From assembly GCA_023078555.1 (NCBI GenBank), contig CM041196.1:4464001-4528000 (forward strand): a DNA stretch of 64,000 bases. The letters are read 5' to 3'. Of this stretch, positions 17,345 through 27,360 are shown one piece after another. The notes under the pieces were generated by a model, which saw nothing but the letters and a program-made list of their open reading frames with translations, did no database searches and was not told the origin of the DNA. The first letter of the stretch is position 1; every line of letters starts with the position of its first letter. This DNA is from Ulva prolifera (lineage: Eukaryota; Chlorophyta; Ulvophyceae; Ulvales; Ulvaceae). Made by a program: the position numbers and the translations under genes.

Positions 17345-19407
17345 GTCCAGCCACAGATGCTCCACAGCTGAAGATCCTGAGCATTAATGGCGATGGCAAC
17401 TGCATGTTCAGAGCGCTTGCACAGGGCCGATCGTTCAATCAAGGCACGCACGCGCCATCCATGCCTTGCGTGGGAGCTCAGCCGCATGTGTCTCAAATCG
17501 TCTGCAACCTCACGGCAAAGCACAACCGCTTGTGAGCCTCGCATCCCATGTCTGAGACATGTGGATTCAGCCCCGCAATGCCTGTGGCTTCACACCAGAT
17601 TGCACCACCATGCCGTGTGTGGCAATCCAGTGGTATAGCGGCCATACCACTGGATTGCCACACCCTGCCTTGAAGAAACGTGATGCACAATGGCCAAGCA
17701 GCGCTGCTCTCACCGTCAAGGTGAAATAAGATCACACTGGTACAAGTGATCTGCTCCGTGATACCCCGTTGTTTCTCATTGCATTATACACAGATACAGA
17801 TCTGGCTAAGCTCATCCCAATCTGCTTGAAAACTACTGCCCTTGCGCTGCATGCCGTAGTCAACCCAGATTCCCCAATCAAAGCTGCCTCCTTGTACGGT
17901 GACAGATTCATCTACCGAGTCCGCGTTTGAATGGGCATGGGCGTGGGCTTGACATGCAGATGTAGCCCATGCTTGATCAGAAGCAAATGCTGCCCTCTGC
18001 CGAATTAGGATTTAGCCTTATTGAACAGAGAGCGACGGGGTATGGCGCCAGCCAGCAGCCAGCAGCACAGTGACCTGCACCAGTGTGCGTCTCACACCAG
18101 CTGGCGGGCACGACTATCACCACTGCCTTACGGTGAACATGTGTAAAGTAACAGTAAAGTAAATCTGAATTTACTGAGCCGTAGCCTATTGGACATTGGC
18201 GAATCCGAGTTAACGGGACCACAAATGTGTTGTGTTGCGAGATGGTCGCCAACGGTGTGGGCGGTGCTGTGCAGATGGCAGGATCCTGACGCCCGAGGAA
18301 GAGGGCAAAGCTGCAGACGTGTTGAGGGCGGACATCGTTGCTGAGATGCAGCGCCAGAAAGACTTCCTGTCGCTCTTTGTGACCTCGGACTGGGACCAGT
18401 ATGTGCGCAACATGGCTCGGACAGGCACTTGGGGGGGTGCGTCCCTGACTCACGCTCTGCAGCACGTGTGACTGCACTTCTCATGGAGCGGGGTCCGGCA
18501 CAGCCTGCTGTCCCAGAGCATTGGGCTGCTGCTTCGTACACAATGTTGCTGTGGCTTGCATGAGCCCAGGCTGGTATGTGGCAGAACGCCAGCGCAGAAC
18601 ATAGAGCAGCAGCTTTCGACCAAACCCAATGACTTCAAATACACGTGTAGCAAACGCGAAGCACCAGGAATACGCCAAGGGGTGGTCGCCCCGCGAGGTC
18701 CCCGTGCATGATGTTGTAGCCATGTTGCCTTGGCATCTGACAGCTCTTGCGTTCGGGAGCGGGGCAGATGCTGGTACATGATGCAGACAGCTTCGCCTGG
18801 CATGTTGCATCACTTGAAGAGAACAGTAGAGGCACTCTGAGCATGCAAACGCTGCGCCTCATGGTATTTATTGACATCAGGGAGGCATCTCACAACCACT
18901 GTTGCAGATCCGGCGTTGGATGCACAGAAACGGCTACCACAGACAATGAGGTGTGAAGTGCGCTTCAATTTACACATTGCATCAAGTGCATATAGAACGT
19001 CCATCGTTCTCTCCACAGTCAAGCTTGACCATCTCTTTCGTACCTGGAATGCCGACAGGTAATAGCGGAGGCAAGCAGACGTGCTTGTGGAAGCTACATG
19101 TTTGGACAGTTGGAATGGCACGCCATGAACACATGGAATTCCGGCTTTCAGTGCATGTCAGATTAAAGAACGCAGGACATGGACATGTGCTGCAGGCGAA
19201 CCGGAACTATCTGTCGCGCCCGAGGTTCTGAATGCCCCTGTGCATGTGTATCAAGCTGGCAAACGTGGGGGAGCCTTGCAACGGACAAGTGAGTATGGTT
19301 CTGATACACAGACGGAGCAGGCTCCCATCCTCGTCATGTTCTATGGCCAGCATTATGATGCGCTTCTAGATGCAAGCACCAAGGCTCCTTTGCGGAGTGA
19401 ATTGTAA
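17345..19407 (+). CDS. OTU-domain cysteine protease (deubiquitinase), 5' end unresolved
   Basis: Three exons assemble into an OTU fold: 17345-17443, 18275-18436 and 19196-19407. Exon 1 has the catalytic Asp/Cys block ILSINGDGNCMFRALAQG. Exon 2 has EEEGKAADVLRADIVAEM and the conserved WDQYVRNM...GTWGG. Exon 3 starts GEPEL, continues APVHVYQAG, and ends with the catalytic His block ILVMFYGQHYDALL and a 14-residue tail. Junctions are CAAG|GC...CAG|AT (a GC donor) and GGG|GT...CAG|GC; both restore family-typical sequence (FNQDGRILTPEEEG and WGGEPEL). OTU proteases remove ubiquitin from substrates in cytosol or nucleus. The acceptor at 17344 implies at least one more upstream exon. The stop codon overlaps a TGTAA motif. 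Confidence 0.85.
17617..17663. repeat. perfect 20-bp hairpin in OTU intron
   Basis: Arms 17617-17636 and 17644-17663 are perfectly complementary over 20 bp with a 7-nt loop (AGCGGCC). It lies in the intron between the first two OTU exons. It could be a miniature fold-back element or a small-RNA precursor. Confidence 0.85.
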
Positions 19408-20721
19408 CATGTCTGATGATTTGTCACGAATGATTGCACAAATTGATTGCTGTTGATTGCTGAAATGCTTCCATGGGTGGGGACAGATGTGTGTTATAGT
19501 CATTGCGGATGTGTGTTGTGGTCTATGTCTTGTCAGCAGGCTTCCTCCGCTGCGCTTGTTTTGTCGATGAACAAGTGGCTACAGGATGGCTACAGCGCTC
19601 GAGGGCTAGACTCCATCTTCGAGCCATGGCATGCCGGCACCAAGCACGATACACACACAACAATGCTATGTGACAGCCAGACTTGGATGAGACGTTTTCA
19701 CACGGCCGTCAAAAATCGCATTTCAGCGGACACCCGTGTTCCCCGCACACGATCTGCCCAATCGAAACTTCCTGAAAAGTCGGGTCACGATGTCGACGAG
19801 AAACTTGAAAGAGGTTCGCTCTGAATCTGCATCGGCAACAGAGCTTAGGAGCGGCCGATCATCTCGCGTTTTGTGCAGATCCTCAAGTGGCAAAAGCACT
19901 TCCAAACCCAGCCGGCTTTTATTCACATGGCGTACGCTCCATGTAATCTGTGATTCATGGCTTCGATCGTGTCAAAGGCAACTTTCAATTTCGTGGACCG
20001 ATGTTGCTGTGAAGACTCATGCTCCAGAGTGCTCTGAAGATTGATCAGCGCCATGAAGAGATCATTACATCTGCTCACTGGTTTGCAGATCACCCAAGAC
20101 GGGCGATAAAGTGGCTTCTCATATAATCCCAGCCGCATTAGCTGCTACCATCCTCTCTGGCGTGGTAATGCTCGAAGTTCTTGAATGCCACTGTACCTGT
20201 TGACACGAGTGCTTCCCCAACTGATGACCAGTGCGCGATTGATCAATATTTTCTCAATTATGTAATGCAGGTGGTGACAAGTGTGAGCATGGTGTTCGGA
20301 TGGAAAGGGGACTGACCAATGTGACATGGTCTGTCTTTGGCTGCCATATCCAGGCACAATGGACTCTGCCCTAGTAGAGGTGACTTTCATTTGTAACGCC
20401 GGTACCCGTTGGTTTGATGGCAAGAGTCATCAGTTGCAAGGTTGTCACACATTGTTTCGGGCGTCTACGTCTAAGGCCTTCACAATGGAAGTACGGAACA
20501 GGCTTCCTTCAAGCAAGGGTACATCACTAAAATCCGCTTTGCCGATCTGCCCAATTGGGGCCACCTAAATTGTGCAGATATGCTCTGAGCAGCGGATTTA
20601 CGCATCTAGGCGCCACGACAATTCCGGAAAAAAATGATACACCAGCTTCTTATCTTATGAACTAGCCATCAACACTAACGATGAAATGACGATTTCCTGA
20701 AGAACCAGTCTACCGTGAGTT
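19408..20721. other. intergenic, no supported gene
   Basis: Open frames on plus (19447-19824) and on minus (19723-19926, 19923-20138, 20145-20423) do not resemble known families. The two overlapping minus frames have a fairly normal amino-acid mix and could be a frameshifted or spliced gene, but nothing confirms it. Confidence 0.35.
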
Positions 20722-21183
20722 TCATGCCTTCGCTCGCTTTAACCTGCTTTCTCTCTGTGAAAGAAAGGCCCGCGCAGAGTCGGAACCTCTAGCACCTATG
20801 TACATCATCTTCTGAGATTCCAAGGGCTGGACGGTGAATCCCATTTTCTTTTGCGCCATGACTTTCTGTGGTTTCAGCTTCTTCCCGGCTTTGGACACAG
20901 CCTGTGAAGCAGTGTTGGCTCCCTTGGCACCGCCCTGCACCCCTGGCTCCGCATTTCTGAGACCTTGTTTCATGATATCTTCGAAAGTCGCCCCATCAAT
21001 CTTTTGGAGCAATGCTTCCGCTACGTCGTCCAGTGATTGTCGTGGCCTAGTTCCTGGGCTGCTTTCTGTCTCTGTTGGCTGCATGTTGTCTAGCTGTGCA
21101 TCTACTGTGTGTCGAATATCATCAGTCAAATTAGCCTCAGAACTGCTTCCGATCTTCTTCTGCTTTGCCTGCTTTCGTGCCAT
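20722..21183 (-). CDS. lysine-rich hypothetical protein (153 residues)
   Basis: ATG at 21183 gives MARKQAKQKKIG, a basic start, then a polar acidic middle, a helical segment (DDVAEALLQKIDGATFEDIM), a Lys-rich block (KAGKKLKPQKVMAQKKMGF), and a C-terminus ending in AFLSQRESRLKRAKA. The frame stays open 53 codons upstream of this ATG without another ATG, so an upstream exon with an acceptor near 21270 is possible. The basic ends suggest a nuclear or nucleolar protein. I do not recognise the family. It is divergent from histidinol dehydrogenase, with about 515 bp between the starts. Confidence 0.6.
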   Translation of the reverse strand: MARKQAKQKKIGSSSEANLTDDIRHTVDAQLDNMQPTETESSPGTRPRQSLDDVAEALLQKIDGATFEDIMKQGLRNAEPGVQGGAKGANTASQAVSKAGKKLKPQKVMAQKKMGFTVQPLESQKMMYIGARGSDSARAFLSQRESRLKRAKA

Positions 21184-21698
21184 TGCGTCACGTGTGAATG
21201 GCACCTCCGGTGCAACCGTGCTGGCAGATGTAACGCCCCGTGCACCGGACGAGAAGTACAGCTGCCTCGAAGGTGGTGCAGCAAAGTCAATATATTCACA
21301 CACAGCACGCCATGGCAGTTGTAGCTGAGTCGCAGATTGCACGTCTGGCCTGCTTGGCAGAGCGGAATGTGCAAAGAGCGGCTAGGAGGGCGTGTTCACA
21401 ATTTCGCCAGCACAGATAGAAGTGGATGCTGAGTCAGTTTGTGGTCACAGCTGCAGGACAACATGTCCGGCAGCGTGCTTTGCCATACGCTCGGACGGAC
21501 TGATGCACGTTGATCGATGTCCGTAAGCCACTGCTGGGGCCGGCGGGACAGTTCAGCAAAAGATCAGAGCATGCATCGGCCGTGTTTCACAATGCCCGAT
21601 CACAAGTCCCAACAGGTAGCGTCCTGAACAACGTGCCTGGTTCTGATTGCGTCTTCTAGGGACTCCCGGTTCGTGATTCCCAGTCGCCGTGAGCATCC

Positions 21699-24076
21699 AT
21701 GTCGGCATCCGGCAGATGCGTGCGCAACCTCAACAGCTCCAACGCTATTGTATCGCGCAGTTCATTTGGCAATCGGTGTCGTCGGACAATGGCAGCGCAG
21801 GCAGTAGCTAGTGAACCTCTCTTGAAGGTGCACGACTATGAAGGGTTGAAGGACGCCGATATCAGCGAGTTGATCCAGAGGCCTCGAATTGATTTTTCTT
21901 CCATCATCGACACGGTGTGACGCTGCGTGATGCTGATATAACGAGCATAAGGCATGCCCTCGTGTCTCGTGGAGCGACCAACGCTCACCATCTCGTTCGC
22001 TCTTGGTCCACGGCGTGACATGGTTCGCGAGTCGGCATGATGATCCTCCATAATTATGCTATTATTTGGTCCATGTTGAATACGTCAGGGTCGCTTAGGA
22101 CCCGACCTGGCTGTGGGTCTGTGGCACTTCTGCAGCCCATGGCAACCTGCAAACTTGATTGATCAACAGCCGTTGAAAAACATGCTCCCTGGCCACTTGC
22201 TGTCAAGCTACTGCATATCAGTGCAACTCTTTCCGGTGTGCACACACCTAGGGCACGCTGGCACATGCCGTCCCGGACATTGCCTCAAGCCTGGTACTGT
22301 GATCTCCCACATGGCCACACCCTCCACCTGATCCCACCCCCCCATCAACGACGCAAACCCCCGAATTCCTCAACACTCATCCGACATCAGCGGCATGTTG
22401 TCGATCGGGGTGTAGCGTGCGCACCACTGCCCACGTTCACTCCCTCCAGGACACTGCATCACCACCAACCCAGAGATCGCTGTCAGCGGAGTCAGCCTGC
22501 GCCACATCCACACAGAACCCCGCTGCAGGTCACACCCATCTGCGACGCCGTGCGCGAACGCGGCGATGACGCCGTCGCGGAGTTCACCCGCAAGTTTGAC
22601 GGCGCCGAGGTGCCGCGCACCTGCATCCCGATCGCCGACCTGCCTACCCCGGACCTCGCCCCTGACGTCGCCGCGGCCATCGACCTCGCGTACTCGAACA
22701 TCCGCGCCTTCCACGCCGCGCAGGCGCGCGAGGGGCCCCTCTCCGTCGAGACGATGCCCGGCGTCACCTGCCAGCAGCTGCGCCGCCCCATCGGCGCCGT
22801 CGGCATCTACATCCCCGGCGGCACCGCCGTGCTGCCATCGTCTGCCCTGATGCTCGCGACGCCCGCGCAGCTCAGCGGCTGCGGCACGGTCGTGCTCGCG
22901 ACGCCGCCCCTCAAGGCCGCCGACGGCAGCCAGAGCACGGAGCACATCATCGCGCCGGAGATCGCGTACGTGGCGAAGAAGGCGGGCGTGACGCACGTGC
23001 TCGCGGCCGGGGGCGCGCAGGCCGTCGCCGCGATGGCCTGGGGCACGCAGTCGTGCCCCAAGGTCGACAAGATCTTTGGCCCCGGCAACCAGTTCGTTAC
23101 CGCCGCCAAGATGGCGCTCCAGGTCTGCCCCGCACTCCCCTCGCCTCCTGCCTCTCTCTCTCTGTGGGCGTCCACTCGCCCGTCCACTCCGATCCCGAAG
23201 TAGGCAGGAGGCCGGAGGGCAGTGTTGATACTGTTGTGATTGAGAGTGTCGTGAGAGCTGTGCATTGACACGGGATTCAGCCAACGCAATCTGAAAGGAG
23301 TTACAGAAGAGTAAGTGGGTGTCCCGTGTTGAATCGCGTGCCGTATGTCCACAAGTGTAAGAGATGTCGAGACTCTCAGATGGATTACTGTTTTCCAAGG
23401 CCGTGCTGCGTGCTCTGTGGTAGCGAAGAGGGCGCATGTGGTGCAGTCGTCCGAGGCGATGGTGGCGATAGACATGCCAGCAGGGCCGAGCGAGGTGCTC
23501 GTGATCGCCGACGCCGGCGCGCCGCCCGCGCACGTCGCGGCTGACCTCCTCTCGCAGGCCGAGCACGGCCGCGACTCGCAGGTCGTGCTCCTCGCGCTCC
23601 CGGGCGCCGACCTCGACGCGATTGAGGCCGAGCTCGCGGCGCAGCTCGCGGCGCTGCCGCGCGCCGACGCGGCCACCGCTGCGCTCGGCCACTCCTTCGC
23701 CGTCCGTGTGCCGTCCCGCGCCGCTGCGACCGCGCTCTCCAACCGCTACGCCCCGGAGCACCTCATCGTCAACACGGAGGACGCGCCGGAGTGGCTCGAC
23801 GGCCTCGACAACGCCGGCAGCGTGTTTCTCGGGCGGTTCACGCCGGAGAGCGTCGGGGACTACGCGAGCGGCACGAACCACGTGCTGCCAACGTACGGCT
23901 ACGCACGCATGTACTCCGGCGTCAACCTCGATGCGTTCTGCAAGAAGATGACGGTGCAGCAGCTGAGTGAGGCGGGGCTGCGCGCGATCGGGCCGGCGGT
24001 CGCGAAGCTTGCGGAGGTGGAGGGTCTCGACGCGCACCGCCGCGCCGTCACGCTGCGCCTTGGTGACATGAGTTAG
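21699..24076 (+). CDS. histidinol dehydrogenase, plastid-targeted, 3 exons
   Basis: The enzyme catalyses the last two steps of histidine synthesis, L-histidinol to L-histidine, with NAD and zinc. Exons are 21699-21914, 22529-23122 and 23447-24076, together 479 residues, with both introns phase 0. Exon 1 has a Ser/Arg-rich transit-peptide-like start and the family opening [12 protein letters not shown]. Exon 2 has [32 protein letters not shown] and the signature [11 protein letters not shown]. Exon 3 has [15 protein letters not shown], the catalytic [10 protein letters not shown] and NRYAPEHL, then [18 protein letters not shown]. All expected active-site blocks are present and length is normal for the plant enzyme. 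Splice sites are ACG|GTGTGA, CAG|GTCTGC, and two CAG acceptors. A long open frame on the other strand is a GC-rich shadow. Confidence 0.97.
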
Positions 24077-26006
24077 AGCGCGCCGGACTCTGCGTTCATG
24101 TCGCTGTCGTGGCGAGGGCGCGGCGTCAGCTGCGGCGCCACTGTGGTGCGGGTGGCATGCACTCGTGTGTGTGTGTGTGGGTGGCTCCGGCGCGCCATGG
24201 TGGCCTGTGCGACATGCACCCTGGGCTGCGGGCTTCTGCCAAGCCACCCCATGCTGTGTCGCTGATGAGGGTCGCATGCCTGGGCTATGTCGAATGAATG
24301 CTAGGGTTGGTATGGCGTCGGCGGGCGTGGCGGAAGCCGAGGGCTGTGTGAGAGGTCATGCGGGGTCAATCCCGGCAGGGTGCATCGGCGCGCTTTTCAA
24401 GGCATGCATGCACATGGACTGGCGGGCCCGCCTGTGTGCGGGTGTCTGACAAGGGGTTGCAGGGGGCTGGGGGGGGAGGCTGCGGCGACCGGCAGACGGC
24501 CGTGCGTCGGCCGGACCAGTCAGCGTTGGGGCGGAGCGGCGTGGGGAGGGCCCTTCAGCGTGGCAGGCTGCTGCGTGTAAAAGTGTTGACTGAGGCCGCA
24601 GCACTATCGACTGTGTGAAAGTAGGGAATGTGGAGGTGGCCAGGACCTTCCCGATGTTTCTAGGTTTGATGTCTGGTTGGTAGCCGATAGAATGCTGCAA
24701 CGCACCCATGCATCTGAGATCACAGAGCTAGATGGGCTCCCTGTTCAACACAACAGCCAGCGAGGTGCAGGGCCATGAACCACTGTATGGCAGCGATTAT
24801 GGAAGACATCAAAGGATTGGCAGGTGCATTTACTTGGACAGACCTGTGGGTACCCTGACACCCAGGCAGCTAGCACATGTACACAAAATGATCATGCTGA
24901 TACAGCTCGGGCCCGAATGCTGCCGCTGTAAGGACTCCATGCGCCCACACATGTCCTGCTTTGCATACATCAGGAGGCCTGAGCTTGGCGATGATCTGAA
25001 GCTGTTGCGCTAACCCCGATCTAGAGTGTGTGGTATTGTATTGCGAGTGGCAAACACACAAGTCACGCTGCTGAGAGGCTGAGAGGCACCCCGGTGAAGA
25101 ATGACCTGATCAGAGGTACAGTGAATTATCTCCGATAGGCCAAATCAGAGAAAGCTAGCTGACGTTGTATGACGCCAGAGCAACTCTGGACACTCTTGGG
25201 GTTGATGTCTGTCACTATGTCATGACCTGCAGGCTGCCTAGATCAATCACAATGTAATCTGACTACCGCCACCACACCCTGCAGGCTCATAAGAGAGGGA
25301 CCTGGAGATTCAGAGCCCGGAGCATCAGTGGTGTTTCTCTACTGTACCTGCTTGAGCCTGAAGCACGCACCTGCTGATCACTCTTCTAGCCATCATGCAG
25401 CATGATGCAGCGCCGCCGAGGTTGATGGAGCTTGCCGTAGACGTGCCTCTGGTTGTCGTCCGGCAGATTGGCTGGAGTGAGCGGAGGCAGTTGCTCCTCG
25501 TGGGGACGCCGGTCGGTGCTGTTTGTAGGGTGATGTGTGTAGTTGCTGTGCCCCACAATGGCTCGGGATATATATTGTAAATTGGGTGAGCCGAGATTGA
25601 TCATGATGGACACCCCCGCTGGAACAGACTCCGGGCCACAGCTGCTCGAGGCAGCAAGACTCGTACTCTGTTACTCACGCTGCTGTGAGCAGAACGCCCT
25701 GACGGTGCACAGCATGAGCTGTGGGCCACAGCCTGTGGCCTTTGTCCATCTGCCAAGGCATCTCTGGCCACACCCTCGGCCTGTGTAAGTATATGATTGT
25801 GTCACGCATGACGTCCAGTGAAGTGATCAGAGTTGCAATGGAAGCAGCATCTGCAGTGGGAATTGCAATGGCATCTGCAATGGGATCAGCATCTGCACAC
25901 CAAGCATGTACACACACAAGCACACCTCTTCGCCGACTGTGTCCCTGCAACACATGCACACATACGGCGCCAGTGTGGCCCACCTCTGGGCCACACACTG
26001 TGTGCT
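24077..26006. other. intergenic, no recognised gene
   Basis: It holds the HDH 3' flank (TGTAA at 24573), a 93-codon plus frame with ATG at 24732 containing a Cys cluster (ECCRCKDSMRPHMSCF) that I do not recognise, and short direct repeats of CATCTGCAATGG type near 25850-25890. None is convincing as a gene. Confidence 0.4.
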
Positions 26007-26916
26007 GGGCGGCCTCAGGCAGCAGTTTGTTGGGTTTGGCCCTGTCGTACGGCGGCTGGCGTTGTGGTGTTTGTGGTTGTGATGTTGTGTGTCGGCCGTG
26101 GGGTCTGTGCGTGCGTGTGTGGGTTTGGGTTTGTGGGTGTGTGGGTGTGTGCTTGGCGGTCTGCGGATCTGTGCCTTTTGCTGCGCCGGTGATGGGTTTT
26201 TTTTGTTTGGGCGTGGTGGGTGTCGCCTGCGTGGGTGTCTGTGTTACAAGGACAAAGGCAGCAAGTCGGGCAGCACCGCGAAAGGAGCAAGCAGACGAAG
26301 CAAACACCAAGACACCCACGAACATCTCACCCATCACCGGCGTAGCAAGCGACACAGATCCGCAGACCGCCAAGCACACACCCACACACCAGCACACACA
26401 CGCACAGACCCACACACCCACAAACCCAAACCCACACACGCGCACGCACAAACCCCACGGCCGACACACAACATCACAACCACCAGCACCACAACGCCCG
26501 CCGCCGGACGACAGGGCCAAACCAAACACACTGCTGCCTGAGGCCGCCCATCATGGCCGCCCGATTGCCGGGGGCCGCCCCGGCCCCAAGACCCACCCCC
26601 ACCCCACCAAGCCACAGCATACCACGCCAGCCCGGCACACCGCCGCGCAGCCTCGCCGGCCCACGCCGCACCGCACCCAGGACAATGCAGCGCCCAAGCC
26701 GTTCCGTAGTCCCCGCACATGCCAACGAAGGCATCCCGCACACCCATCGGACCCGGCCCAGCTGGAGTCAGAGGCCACAGGCCGGTGGCGTCAAGCGGAC
26801 AGGGCGCCCAAGGGGCACCCCACCGCTCAGGCCGGATGGCCTGTGGGTGTCTGTGTGTTTGCTTCTTCTGTTTGCTTCTTTCGCGGTGCTGCCCGCCTTG
26901 CTGCCTTTGTCCTTGT
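26007..26916. mobile_element. fold-back element with nested inverted repeats
   Basis: The stretch starting GGCCTCAGGCAGCAG at about 26010 recurs inverted, ending near 26550; the arms are about 180-220 bp and GT/CA-rich. A second inverted pair joins 26243-26300 (TTACAAGGACAAAGGCAGCA) with 26847-26920. The direct repeat ACACACTGTGTGCTG flanks the whole at 25992-26006 and 26917-26931, and could be a 15-bp target duplication or part of the ends. A diverged relative of one arm lies at 46205-46400. No transposase is present. Confidence 0.6.
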
Positions 26917-26931
26917 AACACACTGTGTGCT

Positions 26932-27212
26932 GTGGGCCTAAACATACACATACCCAAGCTTGGCTGCGCACCTGCAGCATCATGCACTTGTATCTGCGAC
27001 ATGCTGCCTCTGTGTAACTATAAGCACAGTAATTGAAGTATATTTTGGCTCAGGGGCAGGCCCACCAACCCAGCACAACCTGCTGCCTCTGTGGCCTGAT
27101 AATCTGCTTGGTGGCGACCAGGTGCTCCTTCATTGTAACCATCGGCGGCAGTGCTCTGATCATGGCATCCACGATGAATCCCAGAATCCCAGACCCAACA
27201 CATCACCATGCA
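26932..27212. other. short spacer without a recognised gene
   Basis: Unremarkable sequence between the fold-back element and the first retrotransposon 3' tail. Confidence 0.4.
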
Positions 27213-27360
27213 TATGTATGTATGTAGTTACAAAGGACATGTATGTATGTATGTATGTAGTTACAAAGGACAGAGGCCGGGCAGCGAGCCGTGTATGTAG
27301 TTACAAAGGACAGAGGCCGGGCAGCGAGCCGTGTATGTATGTAGTTACAAAGGACAGAGG
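27213..27360 (-). repeat. array of retrotransposon 3' ends and (CATA)n tails
   Basis: Reading minus, four copies of the RLE element terminus CCTTTGTAACTACATAC follow one another. Two of them carry only about 30 nt of upstream element sequence (GGCTCGCTGCCCGGCC) and one only about 7 nt. Each copy ends in a CATA run, and the next begins inside that run. This is what repeated, extremely 5'-truncated insertions into the previous tail would leave. Confidence 0.75.

Noticed and set aside
19723-20138. Two overlapping minus frames read as one frameshifted gene
   Set aside because: No family similarity, one starts only at GTG, and no splice junction joins them cleanly.
22370-24277. 635-codon minus-strand open frame
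   Set aside because: It is antisense to histidinol dehydrogenase and very Arg/Ala/His-rich, as expected from GC-rich DNA; the plus strand carries the enzyme.
25721-26941. 406-codon plus frame and 284-codon minus frame
   Set aside because: They are translated GT/CA repeats of the fold-back element (long Thr/His/Pro or Val/Cys/Gly runs) with no domain.
27213-27360. Regularly spaced repeats resembling a CRISPR array
   Set aside because: The units are 3' ends of a retrotransposon joined by CATA runs, with unequal spacing and no unique spacers; the genome is eukaryotic.
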